This document shows, piece by piece, positions 44,032 to 53,655 of a stretch of 64,000 bases of DNA. Each line of letters begins with the position of its first letter. Positions within the stretch are counted from its first letter, which is position 1. Made by a program: the position numbers and the translations under genes. Source of the stretch: Bacillus sp. S/N-304-OC-R1. GTDB lineage: Bacteria; Bacillota; Bacilli; Bacillales; Cytobacillaceae. The notes below the pieces were generated by a model. That model made no database searches and was not told the DNA's origin. It saw only the letters and a list, made by a program, of their open reading frames with translations. The stretch lies in assembly GCF_019749375.1 (NCBI RefSeq), contig NZ_JACWFE010000022.1, positions 1 through 64,000 of the forward strand. The letters run 5' to 3'.

Positions 44032-44868
44032 TTAAATTTTTGTTAGCACAATTCCAGCTAGTGCGGATATAACTCCGATGATTTGATACATTTTAAGTCT
44101 TTCTTTATATAACAAACAGCTGCTGAGAACGACAACTAAACAACTTAAGCTGACGATTGGGAATACAATACTCGCCACTCCTGTATCAAGTGCAAAAAAG
44201 TAGCTGCTATAACCAATAACACTAATTGAGCCAATAATGGCACCAAATTTCAGCTCTGACCGCTGCCATTTTTCCTTCATAACAAAGCTATTAATAATTA
44301 AATAAGCTGCTCCGCCGCCATACATACAAACAAGCGTGTTGATTGAATCAAATTGTAAGTGTGTAGACGTCTTCATAAGTACACCGAGCACACCAAATGA
44401 CCCAATTGATAATAAAACACGGTACATCCACGGCTTATAATCCAGTTTAACCCCACTGCCTGGTGCATATTGAATGACTGCGGCAGAAGCAAGGATAACA
44501 ATAATGCCAACCCACTGAATGAGTGTAATATGCTCGTGAAAAATAAGTGCTGCACTTAAGATAGGAATTACTGTATTGGTGCTGATAAGCGGCGACGTTA
44601 AACTCGCAGGTCCTTTTTCGAACGCCTTTGACATTTGAATATTGCCGTTCGCATTCAAGATTCCGATAATCGCCCCAAGTATGATTGTTAAGCTATTAAA
44701 TGGTGCAAACCCTATGACGGTTCCATAGCTTAACATTAATAAAAACGCAATCAGATAAAAGAAAAACTGCATATGTACTTTTGATAGTCCTTTTCCTGAC
44801 GTAACCTTGAAAATCATATTGTTGATCCCAAAGCAAAACATCGTCAGTACTGCTGCTACAATCCACAT
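44032..44868 (-). CDS. EamA-family (DMT) transporter
   Basis: A 278-residue protein with ten predicted helices in two EamA repeats. The end of the first repeat shows LTSPLISTNTVIPILSAALIFHE and that of the second VASIVFPIVSLSCLVVVLSSCLLYKERL, the usual P-x-E-like pattern of metabolite exporters. The substrate is unknown. The ATG follows GAAGGA. It stands alone, divergent from the TetR/SDR operon. Confidence 0.82.
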   Translation of the reverse strand: MWIVAAVLTMFCFGINNMIFKVTSGKGLSKVHMQFFFYLIAFLLMLSYGTVIGFAPFNSLTIILGAIIGILNANGNIQMSKAFEKGPASLTSPLISTNTVIPILSAALIFHEHITLIQWVGIIVILASAAVIQYAPGSGVKLDYKPWMYRVLLSIGSFGVLGVLMKTSTHLQFDSINTLVCMYGGGAAYLIINSFVMKEKWQRSELKFGAIIGSISVIGYSSYFFALDTGVASIVFPIVSLSCLVVVLSSCLLYKERLKMYQIIGVISALAGIVLTKI

Positions 44869-45029
44869 TCAAAATCCTTCTCTCTCTTTGATACAATCAT
44901 TTTAATATAGATTTCCGGTACTTCAAATGATTTTTTTGATTTTAAAAAAACTTAGTATTAAATTGTTAAATTTTATAAAAAATGGTTGCGTTTTTTAAAA
45001 AACAACGTAAAATAAATGATATATAACAC

Positions 45030-45043
45030 TTGATATGTATCAA
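45030..45043. promoter_or_regulatory. Palindrome upstream of the TetR gene
   Basis: TTGATATGTATCAA has perfect 6-base arms and lies 30 bases before the tetR start, a likely autoregulatory operator. A second inverted pair (CGTTTTTTAAAAAACAACG) lies about 40 bases further up. Confidence 0.5.
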
Positions 45044-45072
45044 ATGAAATTTATTGATTAAAGGAGTACAAA

Positions 45073-45681
45073 ATGGCACCTAAGTCTAAGTTTAAGAAGG
45101 AACAAATCATCGATGCCGCTTTTGAAATTGCAAGAACAGAAGGAATAGACAGTATTACAATCCGAAAGGTAGCTGATAAGCTAGGCAGCTCCATCGCTCC
45201 GATTTATGTAAATTTTAAAGAGGTAGACGAATTAATCGAAGAGGTAATTAAAAAGACATACGCGGTTAGCAGACAGCTTCTGAATGAGCAAAATACAGGC
45301 AATCCTTTTCATGATATAGGAGTCGCAAGTCTTCGGTTCGCTAAGGAGTACAGCGTCCTGTTTCGAGATCTTGTTATGAAGAATTATGATCACATGAATA
45401 ATCAGGAGCAAGATATGGGGCTTCTTGTGGAAATGATGAAACAAGATCACCTTCTCAAAGGACTTACCGAAGATGAACTGATGACTATTTTATTAAAAAT
45501 GAAAATTTTCCAAACAGGTTTATGTATCCTGGTGGCTAATGGATTACTGCCAAAAGAGTTTGATGAGGAAAAGATGATTCACATTTTAAACAGCACTGCC
45601 AAGGATATTGTAACCGCCGCACAATTGCGTGCTGGGAATACTGAAAGAACAAATATGGTTGAAAAAACAGGAGGTTCGTGA
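45073..45681 (+). CDS. TetR-family transcriptional regulator
   Basis: A 202-residue repressor. The N-terminal HTH is FKKEQIIDAAFEIARTEGID, ITIRKVADKLGSSIAPIYVNF, standard for TetR except that SIAPIY replaces the common GVSxxxLY pattern. The C-terminal ligand domain is divergent. It overlaps the SDR gene by one to four bases, so the pair is one operon and the regulator probably controls the reductase. The ligand is unknown. Confidence 0.87.
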   Translation: MAPKSKFKKEQIIDAAFEIARTEGIDSITIRKVADKLGSSIAPIYVNFKEVDELIEEVIKKTYAVSRQLLNEQNTGNPFHDIGVASLRFAKEYSVLFRDLVMKNYDHMNNQEQDMGLLVEMMKQDHLLKGLTEDELMTILLKMKIFQTGLCILVANGLLPKEFDEEKMIHILNSTAKDIVTAAQLRAGNTERTNMVEKTGGS

Positions 45682-46625
45682 TGGAAGACAAAATTGTTAT
45701 CATTACTGGAGCAAATTCCGGAATTGGTAAAGCAGCATCCTATAAATTTGCGGCAGAAGGATATCGTGTTATTATGGCTTGCCGTAATATGAAAATTAGT
45801 TCTGCGGTACAAAAAGAAATCATTGAAACTACTAACAATGCGAATGTTGATCTGATGGAGCTTGATGTTTCTTCCTTTGATTCTATTCGGACATTTTGCA
45901 CAGCCTTTAAAGCCAAATACCCGCGGTTGGACATCTTAATACACAACGCCGCCTACTTAAATCATGGGGTCAAAGAGTATAAGCTTAGTCCTGAGCATAT
46001 TGAATTGTCTTTCGCTACGAACACATTCGGTCCCTATTTAATGACTCGTTTATTAGTAGATCATCTTGCAAAATCAGAAGATCCAAGAATTCTAAACGCC
46101 TGTACGACAAACATCAAAAATTTCTTCGACCCGAAAAGAAAGATCGAGTTCGACAATTTGCGTGGAGAACTGAAGGACACGCGTCCCTATAGCACGTATA
46201 AAATGTACGGAGACTCGAAAATGGCGTTATTAATGCTCACCTTCAAACTGGCGGAAGAATTTAAAAGCATGGGGATCAAAGTCAATGCCATTCAAATTAA
46301 CAGAGTAAAACTATCAAACGAGACGATTCAAAAAATGAATTCGATTTGGAAAGTGTTTGCTCGGATACAAAATCTCACGAATCCTCTGCCAGCCGGCATG
46401 GCAGATAACTATTTTCATATTTGCACCTCAGATGAATTTAAGAATGTAACCGGCCAGCTGATCAATCATAAGCGAGAGATTGTTAAATCATCAACAACTG
46501 AAAAAGGCTTTACACAATTGAAGAACATATTCGGTTCAAGCAGCTATCCTCAATACGCAATAAATCCTCTAAATGTTGATCAGATATGGAATATGAGCAA
46601 TGCGCTAACCGAAGATGTTTTATGA
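45681..46625 (+). CDS. Short-chain dehydrogenase/reductase
   Basis: About 314 residues. The Rossmann motif IITGANSGIGKAASYKFAAE and the CRN after it suggest NADP(H) use; LIHNAAYLNHGVKE supplies the NNAG-like block. The catalytic Tyr-x-x-x-Lys is probably YGDSKMALLML (Y and K four apart). The layout resembles retinol dehydrogenase/WW-domain oxidoreductase-like SDRs. The substrate is unknown. ATG at 45681 lies six bases after AGGAGG. The 3' end overlaps the convergent MocR gene by six bases. Confidence 0.83.
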   Translation: MEDKIVIITGANSGIGKAASYKFAAEGYRVIMACRNMKISSAVQKEIIETTNNANVDLMELDVSSFDSIRTFCTAFKAKYPRLDILIHNAAYLNHGVKEYKLSPEHIELSFATNTFGPYLMTRLLVDHLAKSEDPRILNACTTNIKNFFDPKRKIEFDNLRGELKDTRPYSTYKMYGDSKMALLMLTFKLAEEFKSMGIKVNAIQINRVKLSNETIQKMNSIWKVFARIQNLTNPLPAGMADNYFHICTSDEFKNVTGQLINHKREIVKSSTTEKGFTQLKNIFGSSSYPQYAINPLNVDQIWNMSNALTEDVL

Positions 46626-48038
46626 AAACCATGCTTGATTGAGAGTTCGAATTCCGTCCTCAATCTTATCTAATTCAATTCCACAAAAACCGAGAAGAAA
46701 TTCTTTTGGTCTATTTTCTGCAGGCTCTATCCAGGTAAAGGAGGCTGGGACAATTCTGATACTGGCCTTTTTTGATAGTGCAATGAGCTCTTCTTCAGAT
46801 TTATTAGTATCTATTTGCAATAAAACATGAAACCCTGCATCTTTTCCAATTAATCTAGCACGATCTTGAAAGTATTTCTGAACAGATCTTACTACTAGGT
46901 CGTGCTTTGTTCGATAAATATTTCTCATCTTACGAATATGTTTTTCTAAATATCCTCTCTCGATAAATAGCTGAAGCACCTTCTGATGAAGTCTGGAAGA
47001 AGATTGGTCAACTAACATTTCATTTTTATGAAAATGATAAGCTTCTAATAATTTTTCTGGCAAAACCATATAGTTCACACATATTGCTGGAGCTAGAATT
47101 TGTGAAAAACCTCCCAAATAAATAACATTAGCATTTTCCATTAATCCTTGAAGGGAGGGAATCGGCCTTCCATGATAGCGGAATTCACCATCATAATCAT
47201 CTTCAATAATAAATCCATTTACTTCCTTTGCCCATTCAAGTAACTGCAAACGCTTGGAGATCGGCATCGTCATGCCTCTTGGAAATTGGTGAGAAGGGGA
47301 TACACAAACAAGTTGAATGTCCTTTTCATAGATTTCCTGAATATTAATACCATCCCTTTCCAAAGATATTGGAAAAACCTTATAGTTATGGTTTCTGAAT
47401 ACAGACGGCATGGTTAAATACCCCGGATTTTCTACCCCGATGCTTGTTGTATAGGACTTAAACATAATACTTAGCAATGAAATTAATTGAAATTGATTGG
47501 CTCCTATTACTATTTGCTCGGGAGTGCAGATAACCCCTCTATATTGATATAAATACTTAGCTATTTCATACCTTAATTCCTTTTCCCCTTGTAAATCACC
47601 ATAGAAAAGAAGATGTTTATGCTCCTGTTGAAGAACTTCTGCATATAATCTCCTCCAAATTTGAAACGGAAAGATAGAAAAATCATTCATAGAAAAATGA
47701 AAGTCATATCGATAATTCGTTGCATCAAACTTAGGGTAGTTTTGTGATGACCTTGCATTCGTATTCTCTCTATTAAGACTTAATACTGGGTCTGGCAGAT
47801 TCAAAACAATATACCCGCTTTTTGGCTTACTTTCAATAAACCCTTCTGCCATCAATTGAAGATAGGCATTTTCCACTGTTGTTGTACTAACACTAAGAAA
47901 GTTTGCGAGCTTCCGAATAGAGGGAAGTCTTGAGTTCTTTGGAATTTTGTCTGAAATAATTTCATTTTTAATATAATGATAGATTTGTACATAAAGTGGC
48001 ACATCACTATTCTCATTGAGAAGGGGAATGATCGGCAT
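46620..48038 (-). CDS. MocR-type (PdxR/GabR-like) transcriptional regulator
   Basis: A 472-residue fusion. Residues about 10-75 are a GntR winged helix (PLYVQIYHYIKNEIISDKIP then RLPSIRKLANFLSVSTTTVE). Residues about 110-470 are an aminotransferase class I fold with IVIGANQFQLISLL and the PLP Lys region replaced by YLGGFSQILAPAIC. In active MocR proteins the segment is normally GTFSK: here the Lys expected in GFS-K is Gln (GFSQ), so PLP may not attach covalently. It is divergent from an M20/S9 peptidase operon, which it may control. Confidence 0.85.
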   Translation of the reverse strand: MPIIPLLNENSDVPLYVQIYHYIKNEIISDKIPKNSRLPSIRKLANFLSVSTTTVENAYLQLMAEGFIESKPKSGYIVLNLPDPVLSLNRENTNARSSQNYPKFDATNYRYDFHFSMNDFSIFPFQIWRRLYAEVLQQEHKHLLFYGDLQGEKELRYEIAKYLYQYRGVICTPEQIVIGANQFQLISLLSIMFKSYTTSIGVENPGYLTMPSVFRNHNYKVFPISLERDGINIQEIYEKDIQLVCVSPSHQFPRGMTMPISKRLQLLEWAKEVNGFIIEDDYDGEFRYHGRPIPSLQGLMENANVIYLGGFSQILAPAICVNYMVLPEKLLEAYHFHKNEMLVDQSSSRLHQKVLQLFIERGYLEKHIRKMRNIYRTKHDLVVRSVQKYFQDRARLIGKDAGFHVLLQIDTNKSEEELIALSKKASIRIVPASFTWIEPAENRPKEFLLGFCGIELDKIEDGIRTLNQAWFS

Positions 48039-48064
48039 TTTTCATCTATCCTTTTAAATATTGT

Positions 48065-48094
48065 AAAACTGTATATTTTTATATATACAGTTTT
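48065..48094. promoter_or_regulatory. Inverted repeat in the mocR-peptidase intergenic region
   Basis: AAAACTGTATA and TATACAGTTTT are perfect 11-base arms with an eight-base spacer, 27 bases before the mocR start and 100 before the peptidase start. A probable operator for the divergent pair. Confidence 0.6.
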
Positions 48095-48197
48095 TTGTTA
48101 TTTATATTATAAGTCATCAGGAAGGATTATTTATTCTATTTTGTAAAAAAGAACCACTCAAAACACGTTCTCATTTTTGAAAGGGAGGTAAGAGAGA

Positions 48198-49448
48198 ATG
48201 AAACAGCTAATTTTGAATGAAATGAAGTCTTTAGAAATTGAAATTGTCTCGTTATTATCTCAAATGATCCAAATCCCAAGTGTTAACCCACCAGGGGACT
48301 ATGAGGAGATATGTGAATTTCTTTATCGAAAATTAACAAGTTATGGCTTAGACGTTAGTGTTTTACCGGTCCCGGAAGAAATCGTAGAACAAAAAGGGCT
48401 ACAGACGAAGAGGAAAAATATCATTGCAACTTTGAAGGGAATCGGTTCTGGTCCTTCCCTTATTTTAAATGCCCATTTAGATACTGTTCCAGAAGATGAT
48501 CATAATAAGTGGACATTTCCGCCATTTTCGGGAATGATTCATGATGGGAAAATATTTGGGCGAGGGGCAACAGACTCAAAAGGGCGACTGGCAGCTTATA
48601 TTGGTGCAGCATTGGTCCTTAAACGAGCAGGAATTCCACTATATGGTGATATTATTATTGCTGCAACTTGTGATGAAGAAACAGGTGGGGAATTAGGTGC
48701 AGGGTACCTAACAAGCAATGGATTATTGAAAGGCGATTTTGCACTAGTTGAAGGTTATAGCCAAGAAATCATTCATGCTATGGCCGGCATGACACAATTA
48801 GTTATTAAATCAATTGGAACACCTGCCCACTCCGGATTTAAGTGGAATGGAATCAATGCAATTGAAAAAATGGCAAAAGTCATTAATGGATTAGAAAAGT
48901 TACAGGCTGAGCTTATGAATGAACCATCTATGATTAATGGAATGAAGTACACGACTATTAATGTTGGAATTATTTCTGGGGGGACAAAGTCTAACGTCGT
49001 TCCAGGAGGCTGCGAAATTGAGGTGGACTTAAGAATCATTCCAGAACACTCTATTGATTCCATCGTGGAACGTATCGAGAACATGATATCCAGCTTAAAA
49101 GAAGATGACCAAGATATGAATATTATATTGCAGAAAAAAGGGGAAGCTGAAACAACACCGACAATCGTCGAGCGCAATCATCCGCTTATTGAAGCTCTCC
49201 AAGAAGCGAGTAAAGAAATAAATGACGTTGAGCTACCAGTAACTGGGGTAATGGGGCAATCCGACTCTAGATGGTTTATCCAAAATGGCATTCCTGCCAT
49301 TAACTATGGACCTGGGACACAAGCCAACCGCGTACATGGATTTGATGAATTTATGGAAATTAGCAACCTTCTTAATACAGTTAAAGTCATTTCATTATTT
49401 TGCATAAATATGGTCAATAAAAAAATTGAAAAAGAGGTTAAAAGATGA
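48198..49448 (+). CDS. M20-family peptidase/deacylase (ArgE/DapE type)
   Basis: A 416-residue metallohydrolase. Metal-binding motifs are NAHLDTVPEDD, GRGATDSKGRLAAYIGA and CDEETGGELGAGYL, with the dimerisation lid KSIGTPAHSGFKWNGINAI and the C-terminal GVMGQSDSRWFIQNG and the final His in NRVHGFDEF. It removes an acyl group or N-terminal residue from an unknown substrate. Its stop overlaps the start of the S9 peptidase (ATGA), so the two act together, perhaps in peptide use. GGGAGG precedes the ATG. Confidence 0.87.
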   Translation: MKQLILNEMKSLEIEIVSLLSQMIQIPSVNPPGDYEEICEFLYRKLTSYGLDVSVLPVPEEIVEQKGLQTKRKNIIATLKGIGSGPSLILNAHLDTVPEDDHNKWTFPPFSGMIHDGKIFGRGATDSKGRLAAYIGAALVLKRAGIPLYGDIIIAATCDEETGGELGAGYLTSNGLLKGDFALVEGYSQEIIHAMAGMTQLVIKSIGTPAHSGFKWNGINAIEKMAKVINGLEKLQAELMNEPSMINGMKYTTINVGIISGGTKSNVVPGGCEIEVDLRIIPEHSIDSIVERIENMISSLKEDDQDMNIILQKKGEAETTPTIVERNHPLIEALQEASKEINDVELPVTGVMGQSDSRWFIQNGIPAINYGPGTQANRVHGFDEFMEISNLLNTVKVISLFCINMVNKKIEKEVKR

Positions 49449-51256
49449 TTACAACTAAAAAAATTGAATTAGAGCCTTTTTTAAAACCATTATCTATTTC
49501 TGCTTTTTCAATAAATAGTCAAGAAACTGAAATATTCTTAAGCATGAATAAATCTGAGAATTATAATCTTTGGAAAATGGATTTAATAAATGGAAACAAG
49601 TTAAGCCAGCTTACTTCCCATAACCAAAAAACTTTCGAAATACATGTTACGCCTAATAAAGAGACTAATCAGGACAACATCTATTTTACAAGTGATCGAG
49701 ATGGGAATGAGCTATCCCATATATACTCTATTTCAGCCAATGGAGAAAATTGGAGGAACATCAGAACTGATAAAGATAGTATGTATTTTATCGGAAAAAT
49801 TTCCGATGATGGCAATAGACTCTATTACTCATCAACAAAAAACAATCCACTTTATCTCTCAATCTTTACCTACGATTTAATAAGCAATGAAGAAAAGTTA
49901 TTGCATAAAGGAAGGGGAGCAGAAACTAGACTTTTAGATGTAAGTCCCAATGAAGAAAACATTGCCTTCTTTGTTCGGAAAAACCATAGCAATATGAAGC
50001 TTTATATAAAAAACAGGGATAGGGAAGCCGAAGTTATTTCAAACCCTGCTGAACCGTACCGAGTTTCTAGTCTTATCTTTACTTCTGATGAAATTGCCTA
50101 CTTTACTACTAACTATATGGAGGAATTTACATACCTCGCTAAATACGATATTGATTCTGGACATTTTGAAAAGGTAGTTGGAATCGACAATGAGGATATT
50201 GAATATTTACAATTCAATCCCTCCACTTGTTCACTTTATTTCCAAACAAAGTCCGGCCCGGTCGATAAACTTTATTCCTATCATATAGAAAATCAATTCT
50301 TGAAAAATATTACTCTTCCAACTGATACAATCCAGCAATTTATAATAACTGAAAAAGAAAATATATACATTTGCGGGTCTTCTCCGACAATACCTAGCAG
50401 TCTTTATAAGAAAACTCCATTCGATGATTGGGAGTGTATACTGGAAAATTCCGTTCCTGATGTACCAGCTAAAAACTTGGTCGATCCAGAACGTATGACA
50501 TACAGATCATTTGATGGGGTAGAAATCGAAGCAATGTTCTATAAAGCAGATGAAGCTAGGAGTAACAATCATACTATTATTTATACACACGGTGGTCCCC
50601 AATTTAATGAACAAAATAGTTACTTTGGGCTTTTCCAATATTTACTCCAACAAGGCTTTAGTATTTTTGCTCCTAACTTTCGAGGAACTCCTAATTACGG
50701 AACATCTTTTCTAAAAATGATTGAAGGAGATTGGGGGGGTGGACCACGTTTAGATATCCTTTCTGGAATAGATCTGCTCATAAAGGAAGGGAAAGCAATC
50801 GAGGGGAACATTATTGTTTTAGGCTTTAGTTATGGTGGGTATATGTCACTTCTTTTATTTGGACGCCATCAGGAAAAATTCAAGGCATGTGTAGACGCTT
50901 TTGGTCCTAGTAGTTTATTTACGTTAATTGAGACAAGTCCACCTCATTGGAAAGAACGAATGGATTCATGGATTGGTAACCCTATACGAGATAAAGAGAA
51001 ATTAATTGAGCAATCACCAATTTCATATGTAGATCATATGGGTAAGCCCATACTTATTATTCAAGGCGAAAATGATCCACGAGTGAAGAAATCTGAGTCA
51101 GATCAAATGGTTTTGGCTCTACAGAACAAAGGTATAGATGTAGATTATCAAGTATTTCATGATGAGGGACATGGCTTTTCAAAAAGAGAAAATGAATTAA
51201 ATGCTTATAAACGTATGAGCGATTTCTTACTTCGAATAACTGATGAGCTAAATTAA
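49445..51256 (+). CDS. S9-family prolyl oligopeptidase-like peptidase
   Basis: A 603-residue cytoplasmic serine peptidase without signal peptide. The first about 340 residues are a WD40-like beta propeller (VTPNKETNQDNIYFTSDRDG, ISDDGNRLYYSS). The C-terminal alpha/beta hydrolase domain has HGGPQFNEQ, the nucleophile Ser in LGFSYGGYMSLL, Asp in QGENDPRVKKSES and His in HDEGHGFSKREN. It should cut short peptides (acylaminoacyl- or dipeptidyl-peptidase-like). It is coupled to the M20 gene and ended by a strong terminator. Confidence 0.88.
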   Translation: MITTKKIELEPFLKPLSISAFSINSQETEIFLSMNKSENYNLWKMDLINGNKLSQLTSHNQKTFEIHVTPNKETNQDNIYFTSDRDGNELSHIYSISANGENWRNIRTDKDSMYFIGKISDDGNRLYYSSTKNNPLYLSIFTYDLISNEEKLLHKGRGAETRLLDVSPNEENIAFFVRKNHSNMKLYIKNRDREAEVISNPAEPYRVSSLIFTSDEIAYFTTNYMEEFTYLAKYDIDSGHFEKVVGIDNEDIEYLQFNPSTCSLYFQTKSGPVDKLYSYHIENQFLKNITLPTDTIQQFIITEKENIYICGSSPTIPSSLYKKTPFDDWECILENSVPDVPAKNLVDPERMTYRSFDGVEIEAMFYKADEARSNNHTIIYTHGGPQFNEQNSYFGLFQYLLQQGFSIFAPNFRGTPNYGTSFLKMIEGDWGGGPRLDILSGIDLLIKEGKAIEGNIIVLGFSYGGYMSLLLFGRHQEKFKACVDAFGPSSLFTLIETSPPHWKERMDSWIGNPIRDKEKLIEQSPISYVDHMGKPILIIQGENDPRVKKSESDQMVLALQNKGIDVDYQVFHDEGHGFSKRENELNAYKRMSDFLLRITDELN

Positions 51257-51265
51257 TACAAATGA

Positions 51266-51296
51266 GGGCTGTCGTAAAGTCTTTCTACGACAGCCC
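51266..51296 (+). terminator. Terminator after the M20/S9 operon
   Basis: GGGCTGTCGTA and TACGACAGCCC form a perfect 11-pair stem followed by TTTTCTTTTTT. Confidence 0.9.
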
Positions 51297-51323
51297 TTTT
51301 CTTTTTTATAAGCACAATGTTTA

Positions 51324-53483
51324 CTATTTTGAAGAAACTTTTACAATTGTTGATTTGCTCTTATTTCCAGATTCATCTTTAGCCAATACAGTTAGGCTTG
51401 TCCCTGCTTTTTGGGCTTTAATTTTCACAGTGAATTTTCCTTTTGAATTTGCTCTTGCTTCCCCTAATAATGTTTTCCCATTATAAACTTGTACAGTAGC
51501 ATCTTTTTCAGTTGTACCTGTAACTGATTTAGATTTTATTGTAACTTTATCTACTTTAGGAGCAGCAGGTGCAGTGAAATCTGGCATTTTTGTTAAAGAA
51601 GGCAGCCCAGAGATATAACCAATTCCGCCTGTTTTATTAATACCAATTTGTTTATCAACAGCTTTAAGCAGCTCATCTTTATTAACAGCTGTAATGGACT
51701 TGCCATCTACTTCATCACCAGGATGCTGAAAATTACTGAAAATGTATGAGAATCCGTTACGGTCATCAGCAGCAAATAATCCAGTTGCTTCCGCTCCTGC
51801 TGGAACTGATAAAATACGGGCTAATTCCTTCGTATCAACATTATAAGCCCAAACGTAGTTATTTGTGTGGGCACCACTATCTTCACCAATAAAGAGTGTT
51901 CTCATTGCTTCAGAGTAGCTTAAGTTATCTGGATTTGCTATCTTTTCAACATTTGCTGTATTCCCATATGCGTCAGCAGCAGGAAGGTCTTCTCCTACTA
52001 CCAATCCAAACATAGATCGTGCTACATAAGAGCTAGGAATAGCCTTTCCTTCGCTGTCCTTTTGACCGCCTTGTAAATCTAATTGATAAGTGACGCCAGC
52101 TTTTATTTTTGGTAATTGAATATGGTCAACTGGATCTTTTCCTGTTGAATCTTTTTCCATAGCCTTACTTTGATCGGAAATAGCAATATATACTTTTTTA
52201 TCCTTTGCGTTTAATGCGACGCCTTCCATTTTGTTAAATTCAGTCGTTGCGCCAAGCATGGCTGCGTATCGGCGAGTTTCAAGGAAAGCTGCTGCTTTTT
52301 CTTTACCTGGTTTTAGTTTTAGGTACTCAACTTTGCCTTCATTTGAGTATGTTTTAATCGCTGTATAACCTTCTTTAGGAGCGTCTGACGTTTCAAAAAT
52401 ATCATTGAATGTAATGCCGCTATCAATAATATCCTTCACTTCTTTATCCGTTGCATGTCCTAAACGGATCCATTGTAAGTCTCCTGAACCGCCATTTTCT
52501 GTACCTGTTTGTTTAAATGCAGCTGCATATAATGTACCTGATGATAAATCCTTTTCTTTGTCAGCTACATACATAAACATTCCTGTATTACCGCCATCAT
52601 CCCCATAAAATACAGTTTTGTTATCAGGCATGACTTTCGCTAATTCATGTGAGAAGCGTCCTGTACTATAATGCTTTACAACGGATGTTTTCCCGTTCTT
52701 TTCTACTGTAATTTCAGGAGTGTAGCCATAGAAATAAGGATTAGCCTTTGCTTTATCACCAAAATAGAATTGAGAGAATGTTTCAACTTGGCTTCTTACT
52801 TTCGAAGCTGGGTCTAAGAAAAGACGTGCATCCGGTTCGTACTCTTCAGAACCTAAATGTGTATTCCAAGGAGATAATGATCCGTTACATGGAATCCAAA
52901 GTCCATTTACTGCTGAAAAGTCAATTTTATCAACTTTTACAGTTTTCAGTTCACCTGTTTTTTTGTCCTGTTCCAACTCAGTTAAAGACATAGAAGCTGG
53001 AACTAGACCGTATGCTGATTTACCGGCTGCATCAATAGTTTGATATTCATAATGTGTCACCATATAAAGTTTGCCGTTAATAGGCATCATTAAGCTGTTT
53101 GAATCCGGAGCATCGGAGACAAAATATTTTCCATCTGTGCTGCTAGGATCTTTAATTGGATTTCCTTTTACATCAATTGGGGTACCTGCTGGAATTTTTT
53201 CACCTTTAACTGTTGCAACTTTATCTTCGGATTTAAATAGGTAGTTGTAAGACAGCGGAAATGTTTTTATTTTTCCATTGTTATATTTCACATCAACAGT
53301 TGCATTTGTATACGTTTTAACCATTTCATCAATGGTAGCTGGTGCCTTCATTCCATTGAATTTAATAGATTCGATTTTAATATTTTTCTGAGCAGCCGCA
53401 GCCGCTGGTGTAATCGCTGGAACGGTAATTGCTAAAGCAAGTGCTAAGGAAGCTCCTTTTTTCACAAGTTTCTTATTAATCAT
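51324..53483 (-). CDS. PhoX-family alkaline phosphatase-like secreted protein
   Basis: A 719-residue secreted protein. A signal peptide ends near residue 30 (AITPAAAAAQ). The body (about 35-630) is a DUF839/PhoX propeller-type domain with IPCNGSLSPWNTHLGSEEYE, HYSTGRFSHELAKVMPDN and FIGEDSGAHTNNYVWAYN, the metal-binding segments of PhoX. The C-terminal 80 residues form an Ig-like bacterial domain (VTIKSKSVTGTTEKDATVQV) that probably anchors or spaces it. It would release phosphate from esters outside the cell using calcium and iron. No Tat twin-Arg is seen, although PhoX is usually Tat-exported. Pho-box-like repeats lie upstream. Confidence 0.85.
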   Translation of the reverse strand: MINKKLVKKGASLALALAITVPAITPAAAAAQKNIKIESIKFNGMKAPATIDEMVKTYTNATVDVKYNNGKIKTFPLSYNYLFKSEDKVATVKGEKIPAGTPIDVKGNPIKDPSSTDGKYFVSDAPDSNSLMMPINGKLYMVTHYEYQTIDAAGKSAYGLVPASMSLTELEQDKKTGELKTVKVDKIDFSAVNGLWIPCNGSLSPWNTHLGSEEYEPDARLFLDPASKVRSQVETFSQFYFGDKAKANPYFYGYTPEITVEKNGKTSVVKHYSTGRFSHELAKVMPDNKTVFYGDDGGNTGMFMYVADKEKDLSSGTLYAAAFKQTGTENGGSGDLQWIRLGHATDKEVKDIIDSGITFNDIFETSDAPKEGYTAIKTYSNEGKVEYLKLKPGKEKAAAFLETRRYAAMLGATTEFNKMEGVALNAKDKKVYIAISDQSKAMEKDSTGKDPVDHIQLPKIKAGVTYQLDLQGGQKDSEGKAIPSSYVARSMFGLVVGEDLPAADAYGNTANVEKIANPDNLSYSEAMRTLFIGEDSGAHTNNYVWAYNVDTKELARILSVPAGAEATGLFAADDRNGFSYIFSNFQHPGDEVDGKSITAVNKDELLKAVDKQIGINKTGGIGYISGLPSLTKMPDFTAPAAPKVDKVTIKSKSVTGTTEKDATVQVYNGKTLLGEARANSKGKFTVKIKAQKAGTSLTVLAKDESGNKSKSTIVKVSSK

Positions 53484-53537
53484 CTAATAAATCCTCCTAA
53501 TAGATTTATAGTTTACAATTCAATTAAACCGAATAAT

Positions 53538-53564
53538 TATTAATGCAATATTAATTTTTTGTAA
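53538..53564 (-). promoter_or_regulatory. Pho-box-like direct repeats upstream of the PhoX gene
   Basis: On the minus strand TTACAA, TTAATA and TTAATA recur at steps of 10 and 11 bases, 55-80 bases before the start. The pattern fits PhoP binding repeats (TTAACA-like, one helical turn apart), and the product is a phosphatase. The region is AT-rich, which lowers the weight. Confidence 0.45.
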
Positions 53565-53588
53565 TGATATTTTTTATTATTGAATTAA

Positions 53589-53630
53589 AAAAGAGCAGAA
53601 TGCTAATTAAATTCAGCACTCTACTCTTTT
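53589..53630 (-). terminator. Terminator after the Crp/Fnr gene
   Basis: On the minus strand AAAAGAGTAGAGTGCT pairs imperfectly with AGCATTCTGCTCTTTT and a T-run follows. Confidence 0.7.
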
Positions 53631-53655
53631 ACTTATTACAACAGGCAAATATCCA

